Below, in pieces: positions 19,850-28,842 of a stretch of 64,000 nt of DNA. The stretch comes from Deltaproteobacteria bacterium. Lineage in GTDB: Bacteria > Desulfobacterota > Desulfuromonadia > Desulfuromonadales > BM103. The number at the start of each line of letters is the position of its first letter. The first letter of the stretch is position 1. The position numbers were made by a program, and so were the translations under genes. The stretch covers positions 80,869-144,868 of the forward strand of contig JAJRRB010000025.1 in the NCBI GenBank assembly GCA_024279915.1, written 5' to 3'. The notes under the pieces were generated by a model. That model was not told where the DNA came from, ran no database searches, and was given only the letters and a program-made list of their open reading frames with translations.

Positions 19850-20486
19850 CATCGACAAACAGTTGCGTCATCGGCGCATAATCCCTAACCATCCCCATAC
19901 GAACTGCAGCAAAATATTCCTCTTTTCGTTCGCCAGCCAACTCGCGGTAATCGAGCGGTGGTAATCCTGCCTGCAACGCCATCAATGTGGCAACCAAACG
20001 TCCTAACCGTCCATTTCCTTCACGAAAAGGGTGAATTAGCATCAACTCCACATGGACCTCTGCCAAGGCACCAGCAATTCCATTACTATCTGTAAACCGA
20101 CAGGGGGTATAGCAGGCCAACTGTTTCCGTTCAAATTCCGACATCAGATTTGGGATTGTGCGAGCCATGGCAAAGCTGAAACCATCCTTACTGATATTCA
20201 CCTGACGTTCTTTTCCGGCCCATGAGTAGATCGATTCGAGCCATTGTCGATGCATACCGTAGATATCTTGCACAGTAAATGTCTGCTCCTGCCCAACCTC
20301 CCCCAACAAATGTTCACTTACCCGCAACAGCTCATCAGTTTCAACCGTTGCCATCTCTTCAGGCGAAATAATCCCGCGCAGATTTCTCAGAACTTTTCCG
20401 TCTGAGCCCGGTTCAAACTGATCTTCAGGCAGACCAGATGTATCGTATCGACTCGCTGACATCATACTTTCTCCTGTAGCAAACAT
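19830..20486 (-). CDS. Fic/DOC family AMPylase-type protein
   Basis: Canonical HPFREGNGRLGR active-site motif. Confidence 0.93.
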   Translation of the reverse strand: MFATGESMMSASRYDTSGLPEDQFEPGSDGKVLRNLRGIISPEEMATVETDELLRVSEHLLGEVGQEQTFTVQDIYGMHRQWLESIYSWAGKERQVNISKDGFSFAMARTIPNLMSEFERKQLACYTPCRFTDSNGIAGALAEVHVELMLIHPFREGNGRLGRLVATLMALQAGLPPLDYRELAGERKEEYFAAVRMGMVRDYAPMTQLFVDVIETSS

Positions 20487-20791
20487 CGAGAACCGCTACA
20501 TTCACCAACCTACTACCTCTTGATTTTTGTCTCATCGGAAAAATATTTATGTACTAGAGATCCCTGCACTCAACCCCCAAAAAGGTTAACCCCGACACCT
20601 TGGCTCATCACTATGGACGTTCCACTAGCAATGTCCAATGTCAAGGGCTGAATCAGTTCAATAATTAAGTTGGGTATCCCCCTAGCTACAACTGGGTCGG
20701 TAGCTGGATCGGTATCGTTGATGCTGGACAAAACAATGGCGAACATAAACTCAACAAATGGAGTGCTGGCAAACCGACCAGTAACATCAAC

Positions 20792-21979
20792 TCAATCCTC
20801 GACTATTTCGTCTTCAGTGAAATACCCCTCATCAACATGAATCAACGTTTCTTTCTGCTCTTTGATGCCGATTCTATTTTCTATCAACAGGTCAATCAGC
20901 TTGTCACCATCAATCAAACTGATCGGCGCAGCGCCTTGATGGACTGCGACATCTTTGCAGCCCTTACTGAACTTCCCCAATGTAATCAAAGTTCCACGAA
21001 TAGCGCCGTGTAGCGGTAGCACCCCACGCAATTGATCGAGAATCGGACGACCGATACTCCCCTGATGCCTTTTCACCTGAACAACTTCTTGGACGGTCGT
21101 GATACCGAACTGCGCCGTCGCGATCACATCAACACCTTTATCACCGCTGGCTTTGGTGACTTCGACATCCTGATATTCCATGGCTTCCAACAATTCTTTC
21201 ACCAGATGCTCAAAGCGGTAGGGGTTCATGACGCTGAGTTGGTCACGCAGAGCCTGGCGCTGGGCATTGTTAAATTCATTCACCACCCGCAACACTTCTT
21301 GCTTGGGATCATTGACGAACTGAGAAAAACCGGAAGCGTATTCGCGCCCTTTAGCGGTGATGGTATAGCTGTTCCCTTCTCGGGAGACAAAGCCGCGATC
21401 AATCACATCCATCATTCGTCGACGCAGGGTATCTTTGATCGTTGAAGAGGTACCGAATTTGGAATTGTCTTTGAGGAAGCTACCCCATTCTTCGAGCAGA
21501 TCAGAACGTTTAGCGGTGGTTTTGGGCGCGAGGATGCCGAGCAGTTGTGGGATGCCTTCAACTTCATCGATCTCCCGTGTGACTTCAAGGTCATCAGCTA
21601 AAAAGGCCCGCCCTCGTGGGGTCATTTGATATTGCCCAGAGGGGTCTTCGGTGAGCAGGTTGTAGGCATTGATAAAGAGGTATGAGCCATAGGTATGGCG
21701 GGGATTGACCTTCCCTTTGCTTTTCTGCCAGACCGAGGCGGCCAAGGTGGCGAAATCGCCTTTGAGTCGCTCGGGTATCCAGGTGTCGGGGTCGGTCCAA
21801 TCGACGGGGTTTTGCGGGGTGCCGGTCTGTTCGATGATGGCTTTGATCATGCCGTTGACAGTTGAGCGTGGGATGCCATTCCAGGTATTGACGAGTTCTT
21901 TAACCTCTCGATAAAGAGGAAATAGTGGCATACGAACGATGTATTTTTTTTCACTCATGAGACCTCCGAACATTTGCAC
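20792..21979 (-). CDS. Mrr-like type IV restriction endonuclease
   Basis: 'PYRFEHLVKELLEAMEYQDVEVTKASGDKGVDVIATAQFGITTVQEVVQVKRHQGSIGRPILDQLRGVL' (D...QVKR nuclease core) plus N-terminal winged-helix-like region. Confidence 0.88.
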   Translation of the reverse strand: MQMFGGLMSEKKYIVRMPLFPLYREVKELVNTWNGIPRSTVNGMIKAIIEQTGTPQNPVDWTDPDTWIPERLKGDFATLAASVWQKSKGKVNPRHTYGSYLFINAYNLLTEDPSGQYQMTPRGRAFLADDLEVTREIDEVEGIPQLLGILAPKTTAKRSDLLEEWGSFLKDNSKFGTSSTIKDTLRRRMMDVIDRGFVSREGNSYTITAKGREYASGFSQFVNDPKQEVLRVVNEFNNAQRQALRDQLSVMNPYRFEHLVKELLEAMEYQDVEVTKASGDKGVDVIATAQFGITTVQEVVQVKRHQGSIGRPILDQLRGVLPLHGAIRGTLITLGKFSKGCKDVAVHQGAAPISLIDGDKLIDLLIENRIGIKEQKETLIHVDEGYFTEDEIVED

Positions 21980-22011
21980 CTCAAGGTGCCTGCCCCTATA
22001 CCGCGTTTAAA

Positions 22012-22740
22012 TTAGCTTTCTTCTTGATACTCAGCGACAAAAGCATCAAACAGTTCCACAATTGCATCAAAATGGGGGTGATCGTTTAACTGATTAATAT
22101 TGAACGCTAAACACATATCAATATCTTTATGCGAAAAGAAATTTTCTTGAATTAACCACTCACGAATCTGATCTGAGGTGTCGGTATATTCCCGTTCCTC
22201 AGGATCATACCCTTCGGTCAAAAAGGTTGTAAAGCAAGAGTGTATAACCTTCTTCATATGGTCCTGAATTGTCTCGATTTGAGTTAGGACCTCTGATATT
22301 TGATCATCAGCACTTTCTTGATTGTTGAAGAAGATGTTTCCGTTTGAATGGGCAATGTCGTTTCGTTGCTTTACCAATTTGGCAAATTGTCCAATATGTC
22401 CATTTTCACAGCCAATCAGCTTAAGGAAACGGAAGATACGGCTTTCATTGATCGTCCAAAACAAGAAAGGAGTGCTGGCATCAAGCAATCTCTTTTCATC
22501 CTCTTTACTAAAACCGACGAGGGCTTTTTGGAAGTCATCAGGGCGAGTACGCTTAATTTGCCAGACAGAGAAATAGACAAAACTCATATAGAGCATGTGA
22601 AAAGGGAGCAGCGCAAACTGATACTTTTCGTTTTGGTAATTACATTCAAAAGAGTCCCACAAAAAGACAATGTACTCTTGTTCTTTTTCGTTCTCAAATG
22701 ATTGAGGAAGATATTCGATAATTTGCAGAGCTTCGTCCAT
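22012..22740 (-). CDS. HEPN-like protein (RNxxxH motif) embedded in type I RM operon
   Basis: All-helical-looking 242 aa protein with 'VKQRNDIAHSNG'; start is 5 nt from hsdMS stop. Confidence 0.5.
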   Translation of the reverse strand: MDEALQIIEYLPQSFENEKEQEYIVFLWDSFECNYQNEKYQFALLPFHMLYMSFVYFSVWQIKRTRPDDFQKALVGFSKEDEKRLLDASTPFLFWTINESRIFRFLKLIGCENGHIGQFAKLVKQRNDIAHSNGNIFFNNQESADDQISEVLTQIETIQDHMKKVIHSCFTTFLTEGYDPEEREYTDTSDQIREWLIQENFFSHKDIDMCLAFNINQLNDHPHFDAIVELFDAFVAEYQEES

Positions 22741-22745
22741 CCCCC

Positions 22746-24677
22746 CTACCCCTCACCCCACACACGATCAATGGTCGTTTTGATTTTTTCTTCTTGTTCA
22801 ACTATTTCTGCTTTCAATTTATCAATTTTTCTCTGATGGCCTTCAATCTCCGCGACGATCTCTTTTTGAACATCAAGCGGCGGCAGGGGGAACTTTACTT
22901 TTTTGAGCACATTTCCGTTGAACTGTGGCTGACCTCCGCCAGTCACAAGAGCATTGGCTTGCGCCCAGTAATGGGGAGTCTGAGCAAATGCCCAGTAAAA
23001 CTCAGGTAACACTCTATCTAATGGGAACTTCAACCTAATCAAGAAAGAAGCAAATACAGCGATATACTCCTCCTTAAAAATCATTGTCTTGCCAAACGTC
23101 GCGCCTGTTCGTGCAACAAGAACATCACCCTTTTTCAGCAAATATTTTTCGGAATCACTGCTTAAGTTGATATATTTAGAGCCTTTTTTTCGCAGCTTTC
23201 CATTTAGATCAATATCGGTAATTCTTACAAACCTTGCATCACCACTATCTTGTGCCTTCTCGGTAAAACCGTACTCAGGTTTGCAAATATCCCCCAACGC
23301 AACCATCTCATACTCAGTCAACCGAGCGACACTATCCCGATACCGCTCCCCTCCTAGGCTAAACTCCCCATCCTTAGCAATCCGCTCTCGCTTCACCGCC
23401 AGCAGACCACCCCCATCAGCACCCGCAAAAACGACACCACTACGAACAGCATCAAACCACCCCCGCAGATTCCGCGCCGCCTCAGGCAAATCATTCAAAG
23501 CAATCGGACGCCGCTGTGCCCCCAACCCAAACCCATCATTCTCAACCTTGACGAACAAAATCTCATCACACTTCTTCGCTACCTGCTTATCAAAAAACAG
23601 AATCGATGTCTTCACCCCCGAATAAGGATTAAACACCCCTGCAGGGAGTGAAACCACCGCTGCAAGGTAGTTTTCAACCAACATCTTGCGCAACTGCTTG
23701 TACGCCGTACCCGACTGAAAGATGACCCCCTCAGGGACAATAATCGCCGCCCTCCCCGTGGGCGAAAGATGCTCCGCCATATAATCGACAAACAATACCT
23801 CGCTACGCTTCGACTGCACCGAAAAACGCTTGTGCGGCTTAATGCCCCCCTTCGGCGACATAAATGGCGGGTTGGCCAGAATCACATCGGCGTATTCGTT
23901 CCAGCGTTCATCGCTGGTGAGGGTGTCGTACTCATAGATATGCGGATCGGTAAAGCCGTGCAGATAGAGATTGACCAGGGAGAGCCGCACCATATCGGGC
24001 GAAATATCGTAGCCGCACACGTTCTTGATCAACACCTTGCGCTCATCGGGAGTCAACTGATCGCCGGGTTTCTCCTTGCCGTTGGCCTTTTGAATATGCT
24101 TCCAGGCCGAAATCAAAAAACCGGCAGTTCCACAGGCAGGGTCAAGAATCGTCTCGTTTTTTTTCGGGTCGATCACCTCAACCATAAAATCAATAATATG
24201 ACGTGGAGTGCGAAACTGCCCGGCATCGCCCTGACTGCCAAGGACCGAAAGCAGATACTCGAAAGCATCACCGAGGTTTTCCGAATGATCGTAGGTAAAG
24301 TGATTGATCTCCTTCAAAAAGGCGCGCAACGTCTCTGGGTCGCGGTACGGCAGGTAGGCATTTTTGAAGATATCGCGAAACAGTTCCGGGATACCGGGGT
24401 TAGCAGTCATGGTCTGGATCGCTTCACTGTAGAGGGCCAGCATGTCGTGACCGCCGGTACCGGGAGCCATCAGATTGGCCCAGCTGTACTTTTCAAATTC
24501 GCCAGCAAAGAAGGTTCGTTCGCCACCCAGTTCGGCGGCCTGGATATCCATGTCATCCATAAACTTATAGATCAGCGCAATGGTGATCTGTTCGACCTGC
24601 GACTTGGGATCGGGGACTTTACCAACGAGAATATCGCGACAGCTGTCGATGCGGCGTTTTGTTTCTGTATCGAGCAT
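22746..24677 (-). CDS. Type I RM fused methyltransferase-specificity protein (HsdM-HsdS, single TRD)
   Basis: 'DPACGTAGFLISA', 'ILANPPFMSPKGG' MTase motifs; C-terminal S-type TRD ('EMVALGDICKPEYGFT...FPLPPLDVQKEIVAEIEGHQRKIDKLKAEI'). Confidence 0.92.
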   Translation of the reverse strand: MLDTETKRRIDSCRDILVGKVPDPKSQVEQITIALIYKFMDDMDIQAAELGGERTFFAGEFEKYSWANLMAPGTGGHDMLALYSEAIQTMTANPGIPELFRDIFKNAYLPYRDPETLRAFLKEINHFTYDHSENLGDAFEYLLSVLGSQGDAGQFRTPRHIIDFMVEVIDPKKNETILDPACGTAGFLISAWKHIQKANGKEKPGDQLTPDERKVLIKNVCGYDISPDMVRLSLVNLYLHGFTDPHIYEYDTLTSDERWNEYADVILANPPFMSPKGGIKPHKRFSVQSKRSEVLFVDYMAEHLSPTGRAAIIVPEGVIFQSGTAYKQLRKMLVENYLAAVVSLPAGVFNPYSGVKTSILFFDKQVAKKCDEILFVKVENDGFGLGAQRRPIALNDLPEAARNLRGWFDAVRSGVVFAGADGGGLLAVKRERIAKDGEFSLGGERYRDSVARLTEYEMVALGDICKPEYGFTEKAQDSGDARFVRITDIDLNGKLRKKGSKYINLSSDSEKYLLKKGDVLVARTGATFGKTMIFKEEYIAVFASFLIRLKFPLDRVLPEFYWAFAQTPHYWAQANALVTGGGQPQFNGNVLKKVKFPLPPLDVQKEIVAEIEGHQRKIDKLKAEIVEQEEKIKTTIDRVWGEG

Positions 24678-24700
24678 TAGTGTTTAATGACCTTGGCTGG

Positions 24701-27235
24701 TTAGTGGGTAAAACTATTGATGGAGACGTAGTCTTTCACATATTGCGGAATCTTGTTGCGCCACTCGGGTGGCACCCCCTGGAAATCATGCATGGTGAAA
24801 GAAGGGTTGACGTTCAGGTCGGTCAATCGTTTGCTTTCGATAATATCACGCACTCTGGCGTCGGAGATATACGCCTTGAAGTAATATTTCATGGCGACAA
24901 TATGGCCAGGGTCGTTCGGCTTATAATCGAGCACAAACTTCTGGAATTCTTCTTCGAGCAGTTCATCTTTCGATTTGAAGTAGGGGATTAAACCGAAAAT
25001 CTTTTGCAGGATCTCACGTAATGGCAATTGTCGATCGACCCCGGCGGCTTTGCGCAGTTTGTCGAGGGTGAAGTACTCGGCAGGCTTGTCCATGAATTCG
25101 GCAAGCACATGATCGATAGCTGGTTGCCACTCTCCCGCGGCAACCTGCTCCTGCACAAAAGCATCTTCTTTGACTTTATCCTCAAAGGTTTCAAAGAACA
25201 TGCGATCCACCCGCATACCTTCGGCACCGATCTGTTCTTCGGCAATTCCGGCCAGAGCATCTGGCAGTGTGCTGACGTATAAATTTCCCGGTGGTGGCGG
25301 AGGCGGCGGCACAGGTCGTTCTCTACCACTGGGAGCAGGAAGGACAAGCACTTCATCGTAGTTGAATTTCTCTTCGAAGTATTCGCAGTTGGCAAAAAAG
25401 TCAAAGAGCTTGAAGCGGGTTTTGTCTGGATCCTTGACCAGCTCTGCCCGTTCAGGATCGTGCAACTCTTCGAGAAAATCGTGGGGGCGAGTACCCCGGC
25501 CTTTGATCTGCACAAAATCGGTCGGTGAAAAGATAGGACGCATCATGCAGAGGTTCATGATATCGGTACAGTCGTAGCCGGTGGTCATCATGCCGACGGT
25601 GACACAGACACGGGCCTTGCTGGTTTTGTAGCTCTCGACGAAATTTTCGGAGCCGAGCAGGTTGTTGTTGGCGAAGTTGAGAGTGTACTGTTGAGCATCT
25701 TTTATCTGTGACGTGACCTGAATAGCAAAATCGGAATTGTAACGCCCAGGGAAGAGAACATCGGCAAGTTCATTCAGAATCTGGGTGAGTTTGGCGGCAT
25801 GTTTCTGACTGACAGCAAAGACAATAGTTTTGCCAATTTCACCGCTGACCGGGTCACGCAGAGCATTTTTCAAAAAGGTTTCACAAAAAACCTGGTTGGT
25901 CGCCTTGGAGAAGAATTTCTTTTCAAAGTCCCGTTGATAATAGGTCTGTTCTTTATCCTCATTCCCTTCGGTCACCGCCATGACCGCATAGCCCTTATCG
26001 GCGAGCAGTTGGGTAGTGATTTCGGTACGGGCATCAACCGTTACCGGGTTAATCAGAAAACCGTCGCGCACTCCGTCGAGCAGCGAATAGCGAAAAGTCG
26101 GCTCGCCCGATTCGCAACCGAAGGTGCGATAAGTATCGAGCAGTAAGCGTCGCTCTAATTCGCGCGGGTCACGGGTGGTTGGCTTCTTTGGATCAAATTT
26201 CTTCAGATAGTCTTTCGGGGTAGCCGTTAGTCCGAGTTTGTAGCCAACAAAATACTCAAACACCGCGCGGGCATTGCCGCCAATGGAACGATGGGCTTCA
26301 TCCGATATGACCAGATCGAAATCGGTCGGAGAGAAGAGTTGCTTGTACTTGTTGTTGAAAAGCAGTGACTGGACAGTGGTCACAACAATCTCGGCCTTGC
26401 GCCAATCATCCCGCTGTTCTTTATAGATCACCGAGCTGAAATCATTCTTGAGAAGAAGCTTGAATGATTTATTAGCCTGCTCTTCCAGTTCGAGGCGATC
26501 TACCAGGAAGAGCACCCGCCGGGCATTTCCGGAGCGTAAGAAGAGTTTGATAACCGCAGCCGCGGTGAGTGTTTTACCTGTTCCCGTGGCCATTTCAAAG
26601 AGGCAGCGTTCATCCCCTCTGCTGGCAGCAAGCTGTAGCGCCTCGATCGCCTGTTTCTGATATTCCCGCAGACAGCGCAGCCGATTCTTTTTGATAAAAG
26701 CCTGACGCTCAGAGGCCGCTTGCCATCCCGCATCACTGGAATAAGTTGGATACTGGGTCAGGGCGATATAGTCGTCGCCGACTTTTTCATCGCAAAGCAT
26801 TTCCGGAGAGGGATGGAAATGGATGTGACCGGCGACAGATTCAGGTTCGGGAAAGCTGGTGATGACGCGGGGGTTGCCACGTTCAAGATCCCAGAAATAG
26901 TGCAGATTGCCGTTGGAAAGGAGTATAAAGCGGCAGCCTTGTGATTTGGCATAGGTGCGGGCTTGCTCTTTGCCGACCAAAGGGTTTTTATCTTCGGCCT
27001 TGGCTTCGAGAACGATAAAGGGGAAGCCTTCTGCATCCAGCAACAGGAAATCGACAAAACCGTTCTTGATCGTTTCGAAGTTACCGCCAAGAGCATCAAT
27101 TGCGGATTCAGTGATTTTGACATTCGGCTCCAGCACAATATTGGCTGGGCCACTGTCATCATCAAAAAATCGCCAACCGGATTCTTCGAGCAGCCGGTTG
27201 ATCTTGATCCTTGCCCTTGCTTCCTTTGCTGCCAT
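24701..27235 (-). CDS. hsdR: Type I restriction enzyme R subunit
   Basis: Nuclease 'FPFIVLEAKAEDKNPLVGKEQARTYA', helicase 'EMATGTGKTLTAAAVI', 'VISDEAHRS', 'QIKGRGTRP', EcoEI_R-like C-terminus. Confidence 0.93.
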   Translation of the reverse strand: MAAKEARARIKINRLLEESGWRFFDDDSGPANIVLEPNVKITESAIDALGGNFETIKNGFVDFLLLDAEGFPFIVLEAKAEDKNPLVGKEQARTYAKSQGCRFILLSNGNLHYFWDLERGNPRVITSFPEPESVAGHIHFHPSPEMLCDEKVGDDYIALTQYPTYSSDAGWQAASERQAFIKKNRLRCLREYQKQAIEALQLAASRGDERCLFEMATGTGKTLTAAAVIKLFLRSGNARRVLFLVDRLELEEQANKSFKLLLKNDFSSVIYKEQRDDWRKAEIVVTTVQSLLFNNKYKQLFSPTDFDLVISDEAHRSIGGNARAVFEYFVGYKLGLTATPKDYLKKFDPKKPTTRDPRELERRLLLDTYRTFGCESGEPTFRYSLLDGVRDGFLINPVTVDARTEITTQLLADKGYAVMAVTEGNEDKEQTYYQRDFEKKFFSKATNQVFCETFLKNALRDPVSGEIGKTIVFAVSQKHAAKLTQILNELADVLFPGRYNSDFAIQVTSQIKDAQQYTLNFANNNLLGSENFVESYKTSKARVCVTVGMMTTGYDCTDIMNLCMMRPIFSPTDFVQIKGRGTRPHDFLEELHDPERAELVKDPDKTRFKLFDFFANCEYFEEKFNYDEVLVLPAPSGRERPVPPPPPPPGNLYVSTLPDALAGIAEEQIGAEGMRVDRMFFETFEDKVKEDAFVQEQVAAGEWQPAIDHVLAEFMDKPAEYFTLDKLRKAAGVDRQLPLREILQKIFGLIPYFKSKDELLEEEFQKFVLDYKPNDPGHIVAMKYYFKAYISDARVRDIIESKRLTDLNVNPSFTMHDFQGVPPEWRNKIPQYVKDYVSINSFTH

Positions 27236-27318
27236 ATGAAGACCACCCTCCAGAAAGTCTTTAAATTACAGGAAAATCTCGCGTTGGTAAAGGATATGCT
27301 CTTATCCCCCAAAAGAAA

Positions 27319-27345
27319 CGGGGACGATCTTTACAGATCGTCCCC
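27319..27345. terminator. Terminator of gcv operon
   Basis: CGGGGACGATCTTTACAGATCGTCCCC stem-loop between gcvPB 3' end and hsdR 5' end. Confidence 0.65.
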
Positions 27346-27381
27346 ATTCTCTTTTACCATTTTTCTACGTACCTCATAGCG

Positions 27382-28842
27382 CTATGCGCCTTTCTCCCAC
27401 TTCAGTTTCGGCTTTCGTGCCGCAGTGGTCTCGTCTAGCCTTCTGATCCGTGAGCGGACCGGAGCCTGGTGTAGCAGCGCCGGATTGTCGCGGGCCTCGC
27501 CAGCTATAGCGATCATGGCATCGCAGAACTCATCGAGAACTTCCTGACTCTCTGTCTCGGTTGGTTCAATCATGATCGCCCCCTTGACCACCAGCGGGAA
27601 GTAGATGGTCGGAGGGTGGTATCCATAATCAATCAGGCGTTTGGCCACATCCAGAGTGTGACAGTCGCCCTCAAGGTCTTTATCAGAAAAAACAACTTCG
27701 TGTAGTGAACGACTCGTGAACGGTAGGTCGTAAACACCTTCCAACCGCGCTCGCACGTAGTTGGCATTGAGTACAGCCATTTCGCTTGCATGCTTCAAAC
27801 CGTCACCACCCATACTACGAATATAAGCATAGGCTCGAACCATGATGCCGACATTGCCATGAAATGCCATCATACGTCCGATAGAATCTGCACGAGTTGC
27901 TTCAATACAGTAATTTTCACCATCGTACTCTACACCTGGACCTGGTAGATAGGGGGTCAGTTCTTCTGTGACGCCTACCGGCCCGGAACCTGGTCCGCCG
28001 CCACCGTGGGGAGTGGAGAAGGTTTTGTGCAGGTTGAAGTGCATGACGTCAATACCCATGTCGCCGGGACGAGCAATCCCCATCAGTGCATTGAGGTTGG
28101 CGCCATCACAATAAACCATGCCACCACGTTCGTGAACCAGTTTACAGATCGCCTCGATATTGGTTTCGAAGAGGCCGAGAGTATTCGGGTTGGTGACCAT
28201 CAACGCAGCGACATCGTCATTCATGTGCGCCTCAACTTCTTCCAGAGTCAAGATGCCGTCTGAAGCAATCGGCACAACATCATAACCTGTCAATGATGCT
28301 GTCGCCGGGTTGGTGCCATGGGCCGTATCAGGAATAAGCACTTTGGTGCGTTTGCTGCCTCGTGCTTCATGCCATGCACGAATCACCAGCATTCCTGCCA
28401 GTTCGCCCTGGGCACCAGCTGCTGGCTGCAAGGTGACTTTAGCAAAACCGGATATTTCCGCAAGGGCAACCTGCAAGCGATACATCAGCTCCAGGGAACC
28501 CTGAGCCAGATGTGACGGCGTTGACGGATGGATAAAGGCCAGACCCGGAATCCTTGCCGCGACCTCATTGACCTTGGGGTTGTACTTCATGGTACAGCTA
28601 CCCAAAGGATAAAAACCGGAATCGACACCATAATTCCAGGTCGACAGGCGAGTGAAATGACGCACCACATCAACTTCGGAGAGTTCGGGGAAACCGCTGA
28701 TTTCTTCACGGCAAAGTTCTGCTGGAAGTTCTGCTGCCGGCACATCGAGTTTCGGCAGGCTGTAACCTTTGCGGCCCGGATCGGAATGTTCAAAAAGCAA
28801 TTTCTCGTTCAGGATAAGCCCGCTGGTACCAACGATCGTCAT
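27382..28842 (-). CDS. gcvPB: Glycine dehydrogenase (decarboxylating) subunit 2
   Basis: 'LGSCTMKYNPKVNE', 'GRHGTNPA'-type 'DTAHGTNPATASLTGYDVV', PLP Lys 'DVMHFNLHKTFSTPHGGGGPGSGPVGV'; start MTIVGTSGLIL overlaps gcvPA stop. Confidence 0.95.
   Translation of the reverse strand: MTIVGTSGLILNEKLLFEHSDPGRKGYSLPKLDVPAAELPAELCREEISGFPELSEVDVVRHFTRLSTWNYGVDSGFYPLGSCTMKYNPKVNEVAARIPGLAFIHPSTPSHLAQGSLELMYRLQVALAEISGFAKVTLQPAAGAQGELAGMLVIRAWHEARGSKRTKVLIPDTAHGTNPATASLTGYDVVPIASDGILTLEEVEAHMNDDVAALMVTNPNTLGLFETNIEAICKLVHERGGMVYCDGANLNALMGIARPGDMGIDVMHFNLHKTFSTPHGGGGPGSGPVGVTEELTPYLPGPGVEYDGENYCIEATRADSIGRMMAFHGNVGIMVRAYAYIRSMGGDGLKHASEMAVLNANYVRARLEGVYDLPFTSRSLHEVVFSDKDLEGDCHTLDVAKRLIDYGYHPPTIYFPLVVKGAIMIEPTETESQEVLDEFCDAMIAIAGEARDNPALLHQAPVRSRIRRLDETTAARKPKLKWEKGA

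Noticed and set aside
20560-20790. Open stretch reading ...SYNWVGSWIGIVDAGQNNGEHKLNKWSAGKPTSNINSI on + strand
   Set aside because: Looks protein-like, but I found no start signal or recognisable family, and it runs into antisense of mrr; could be a gene remnant, not supportable.
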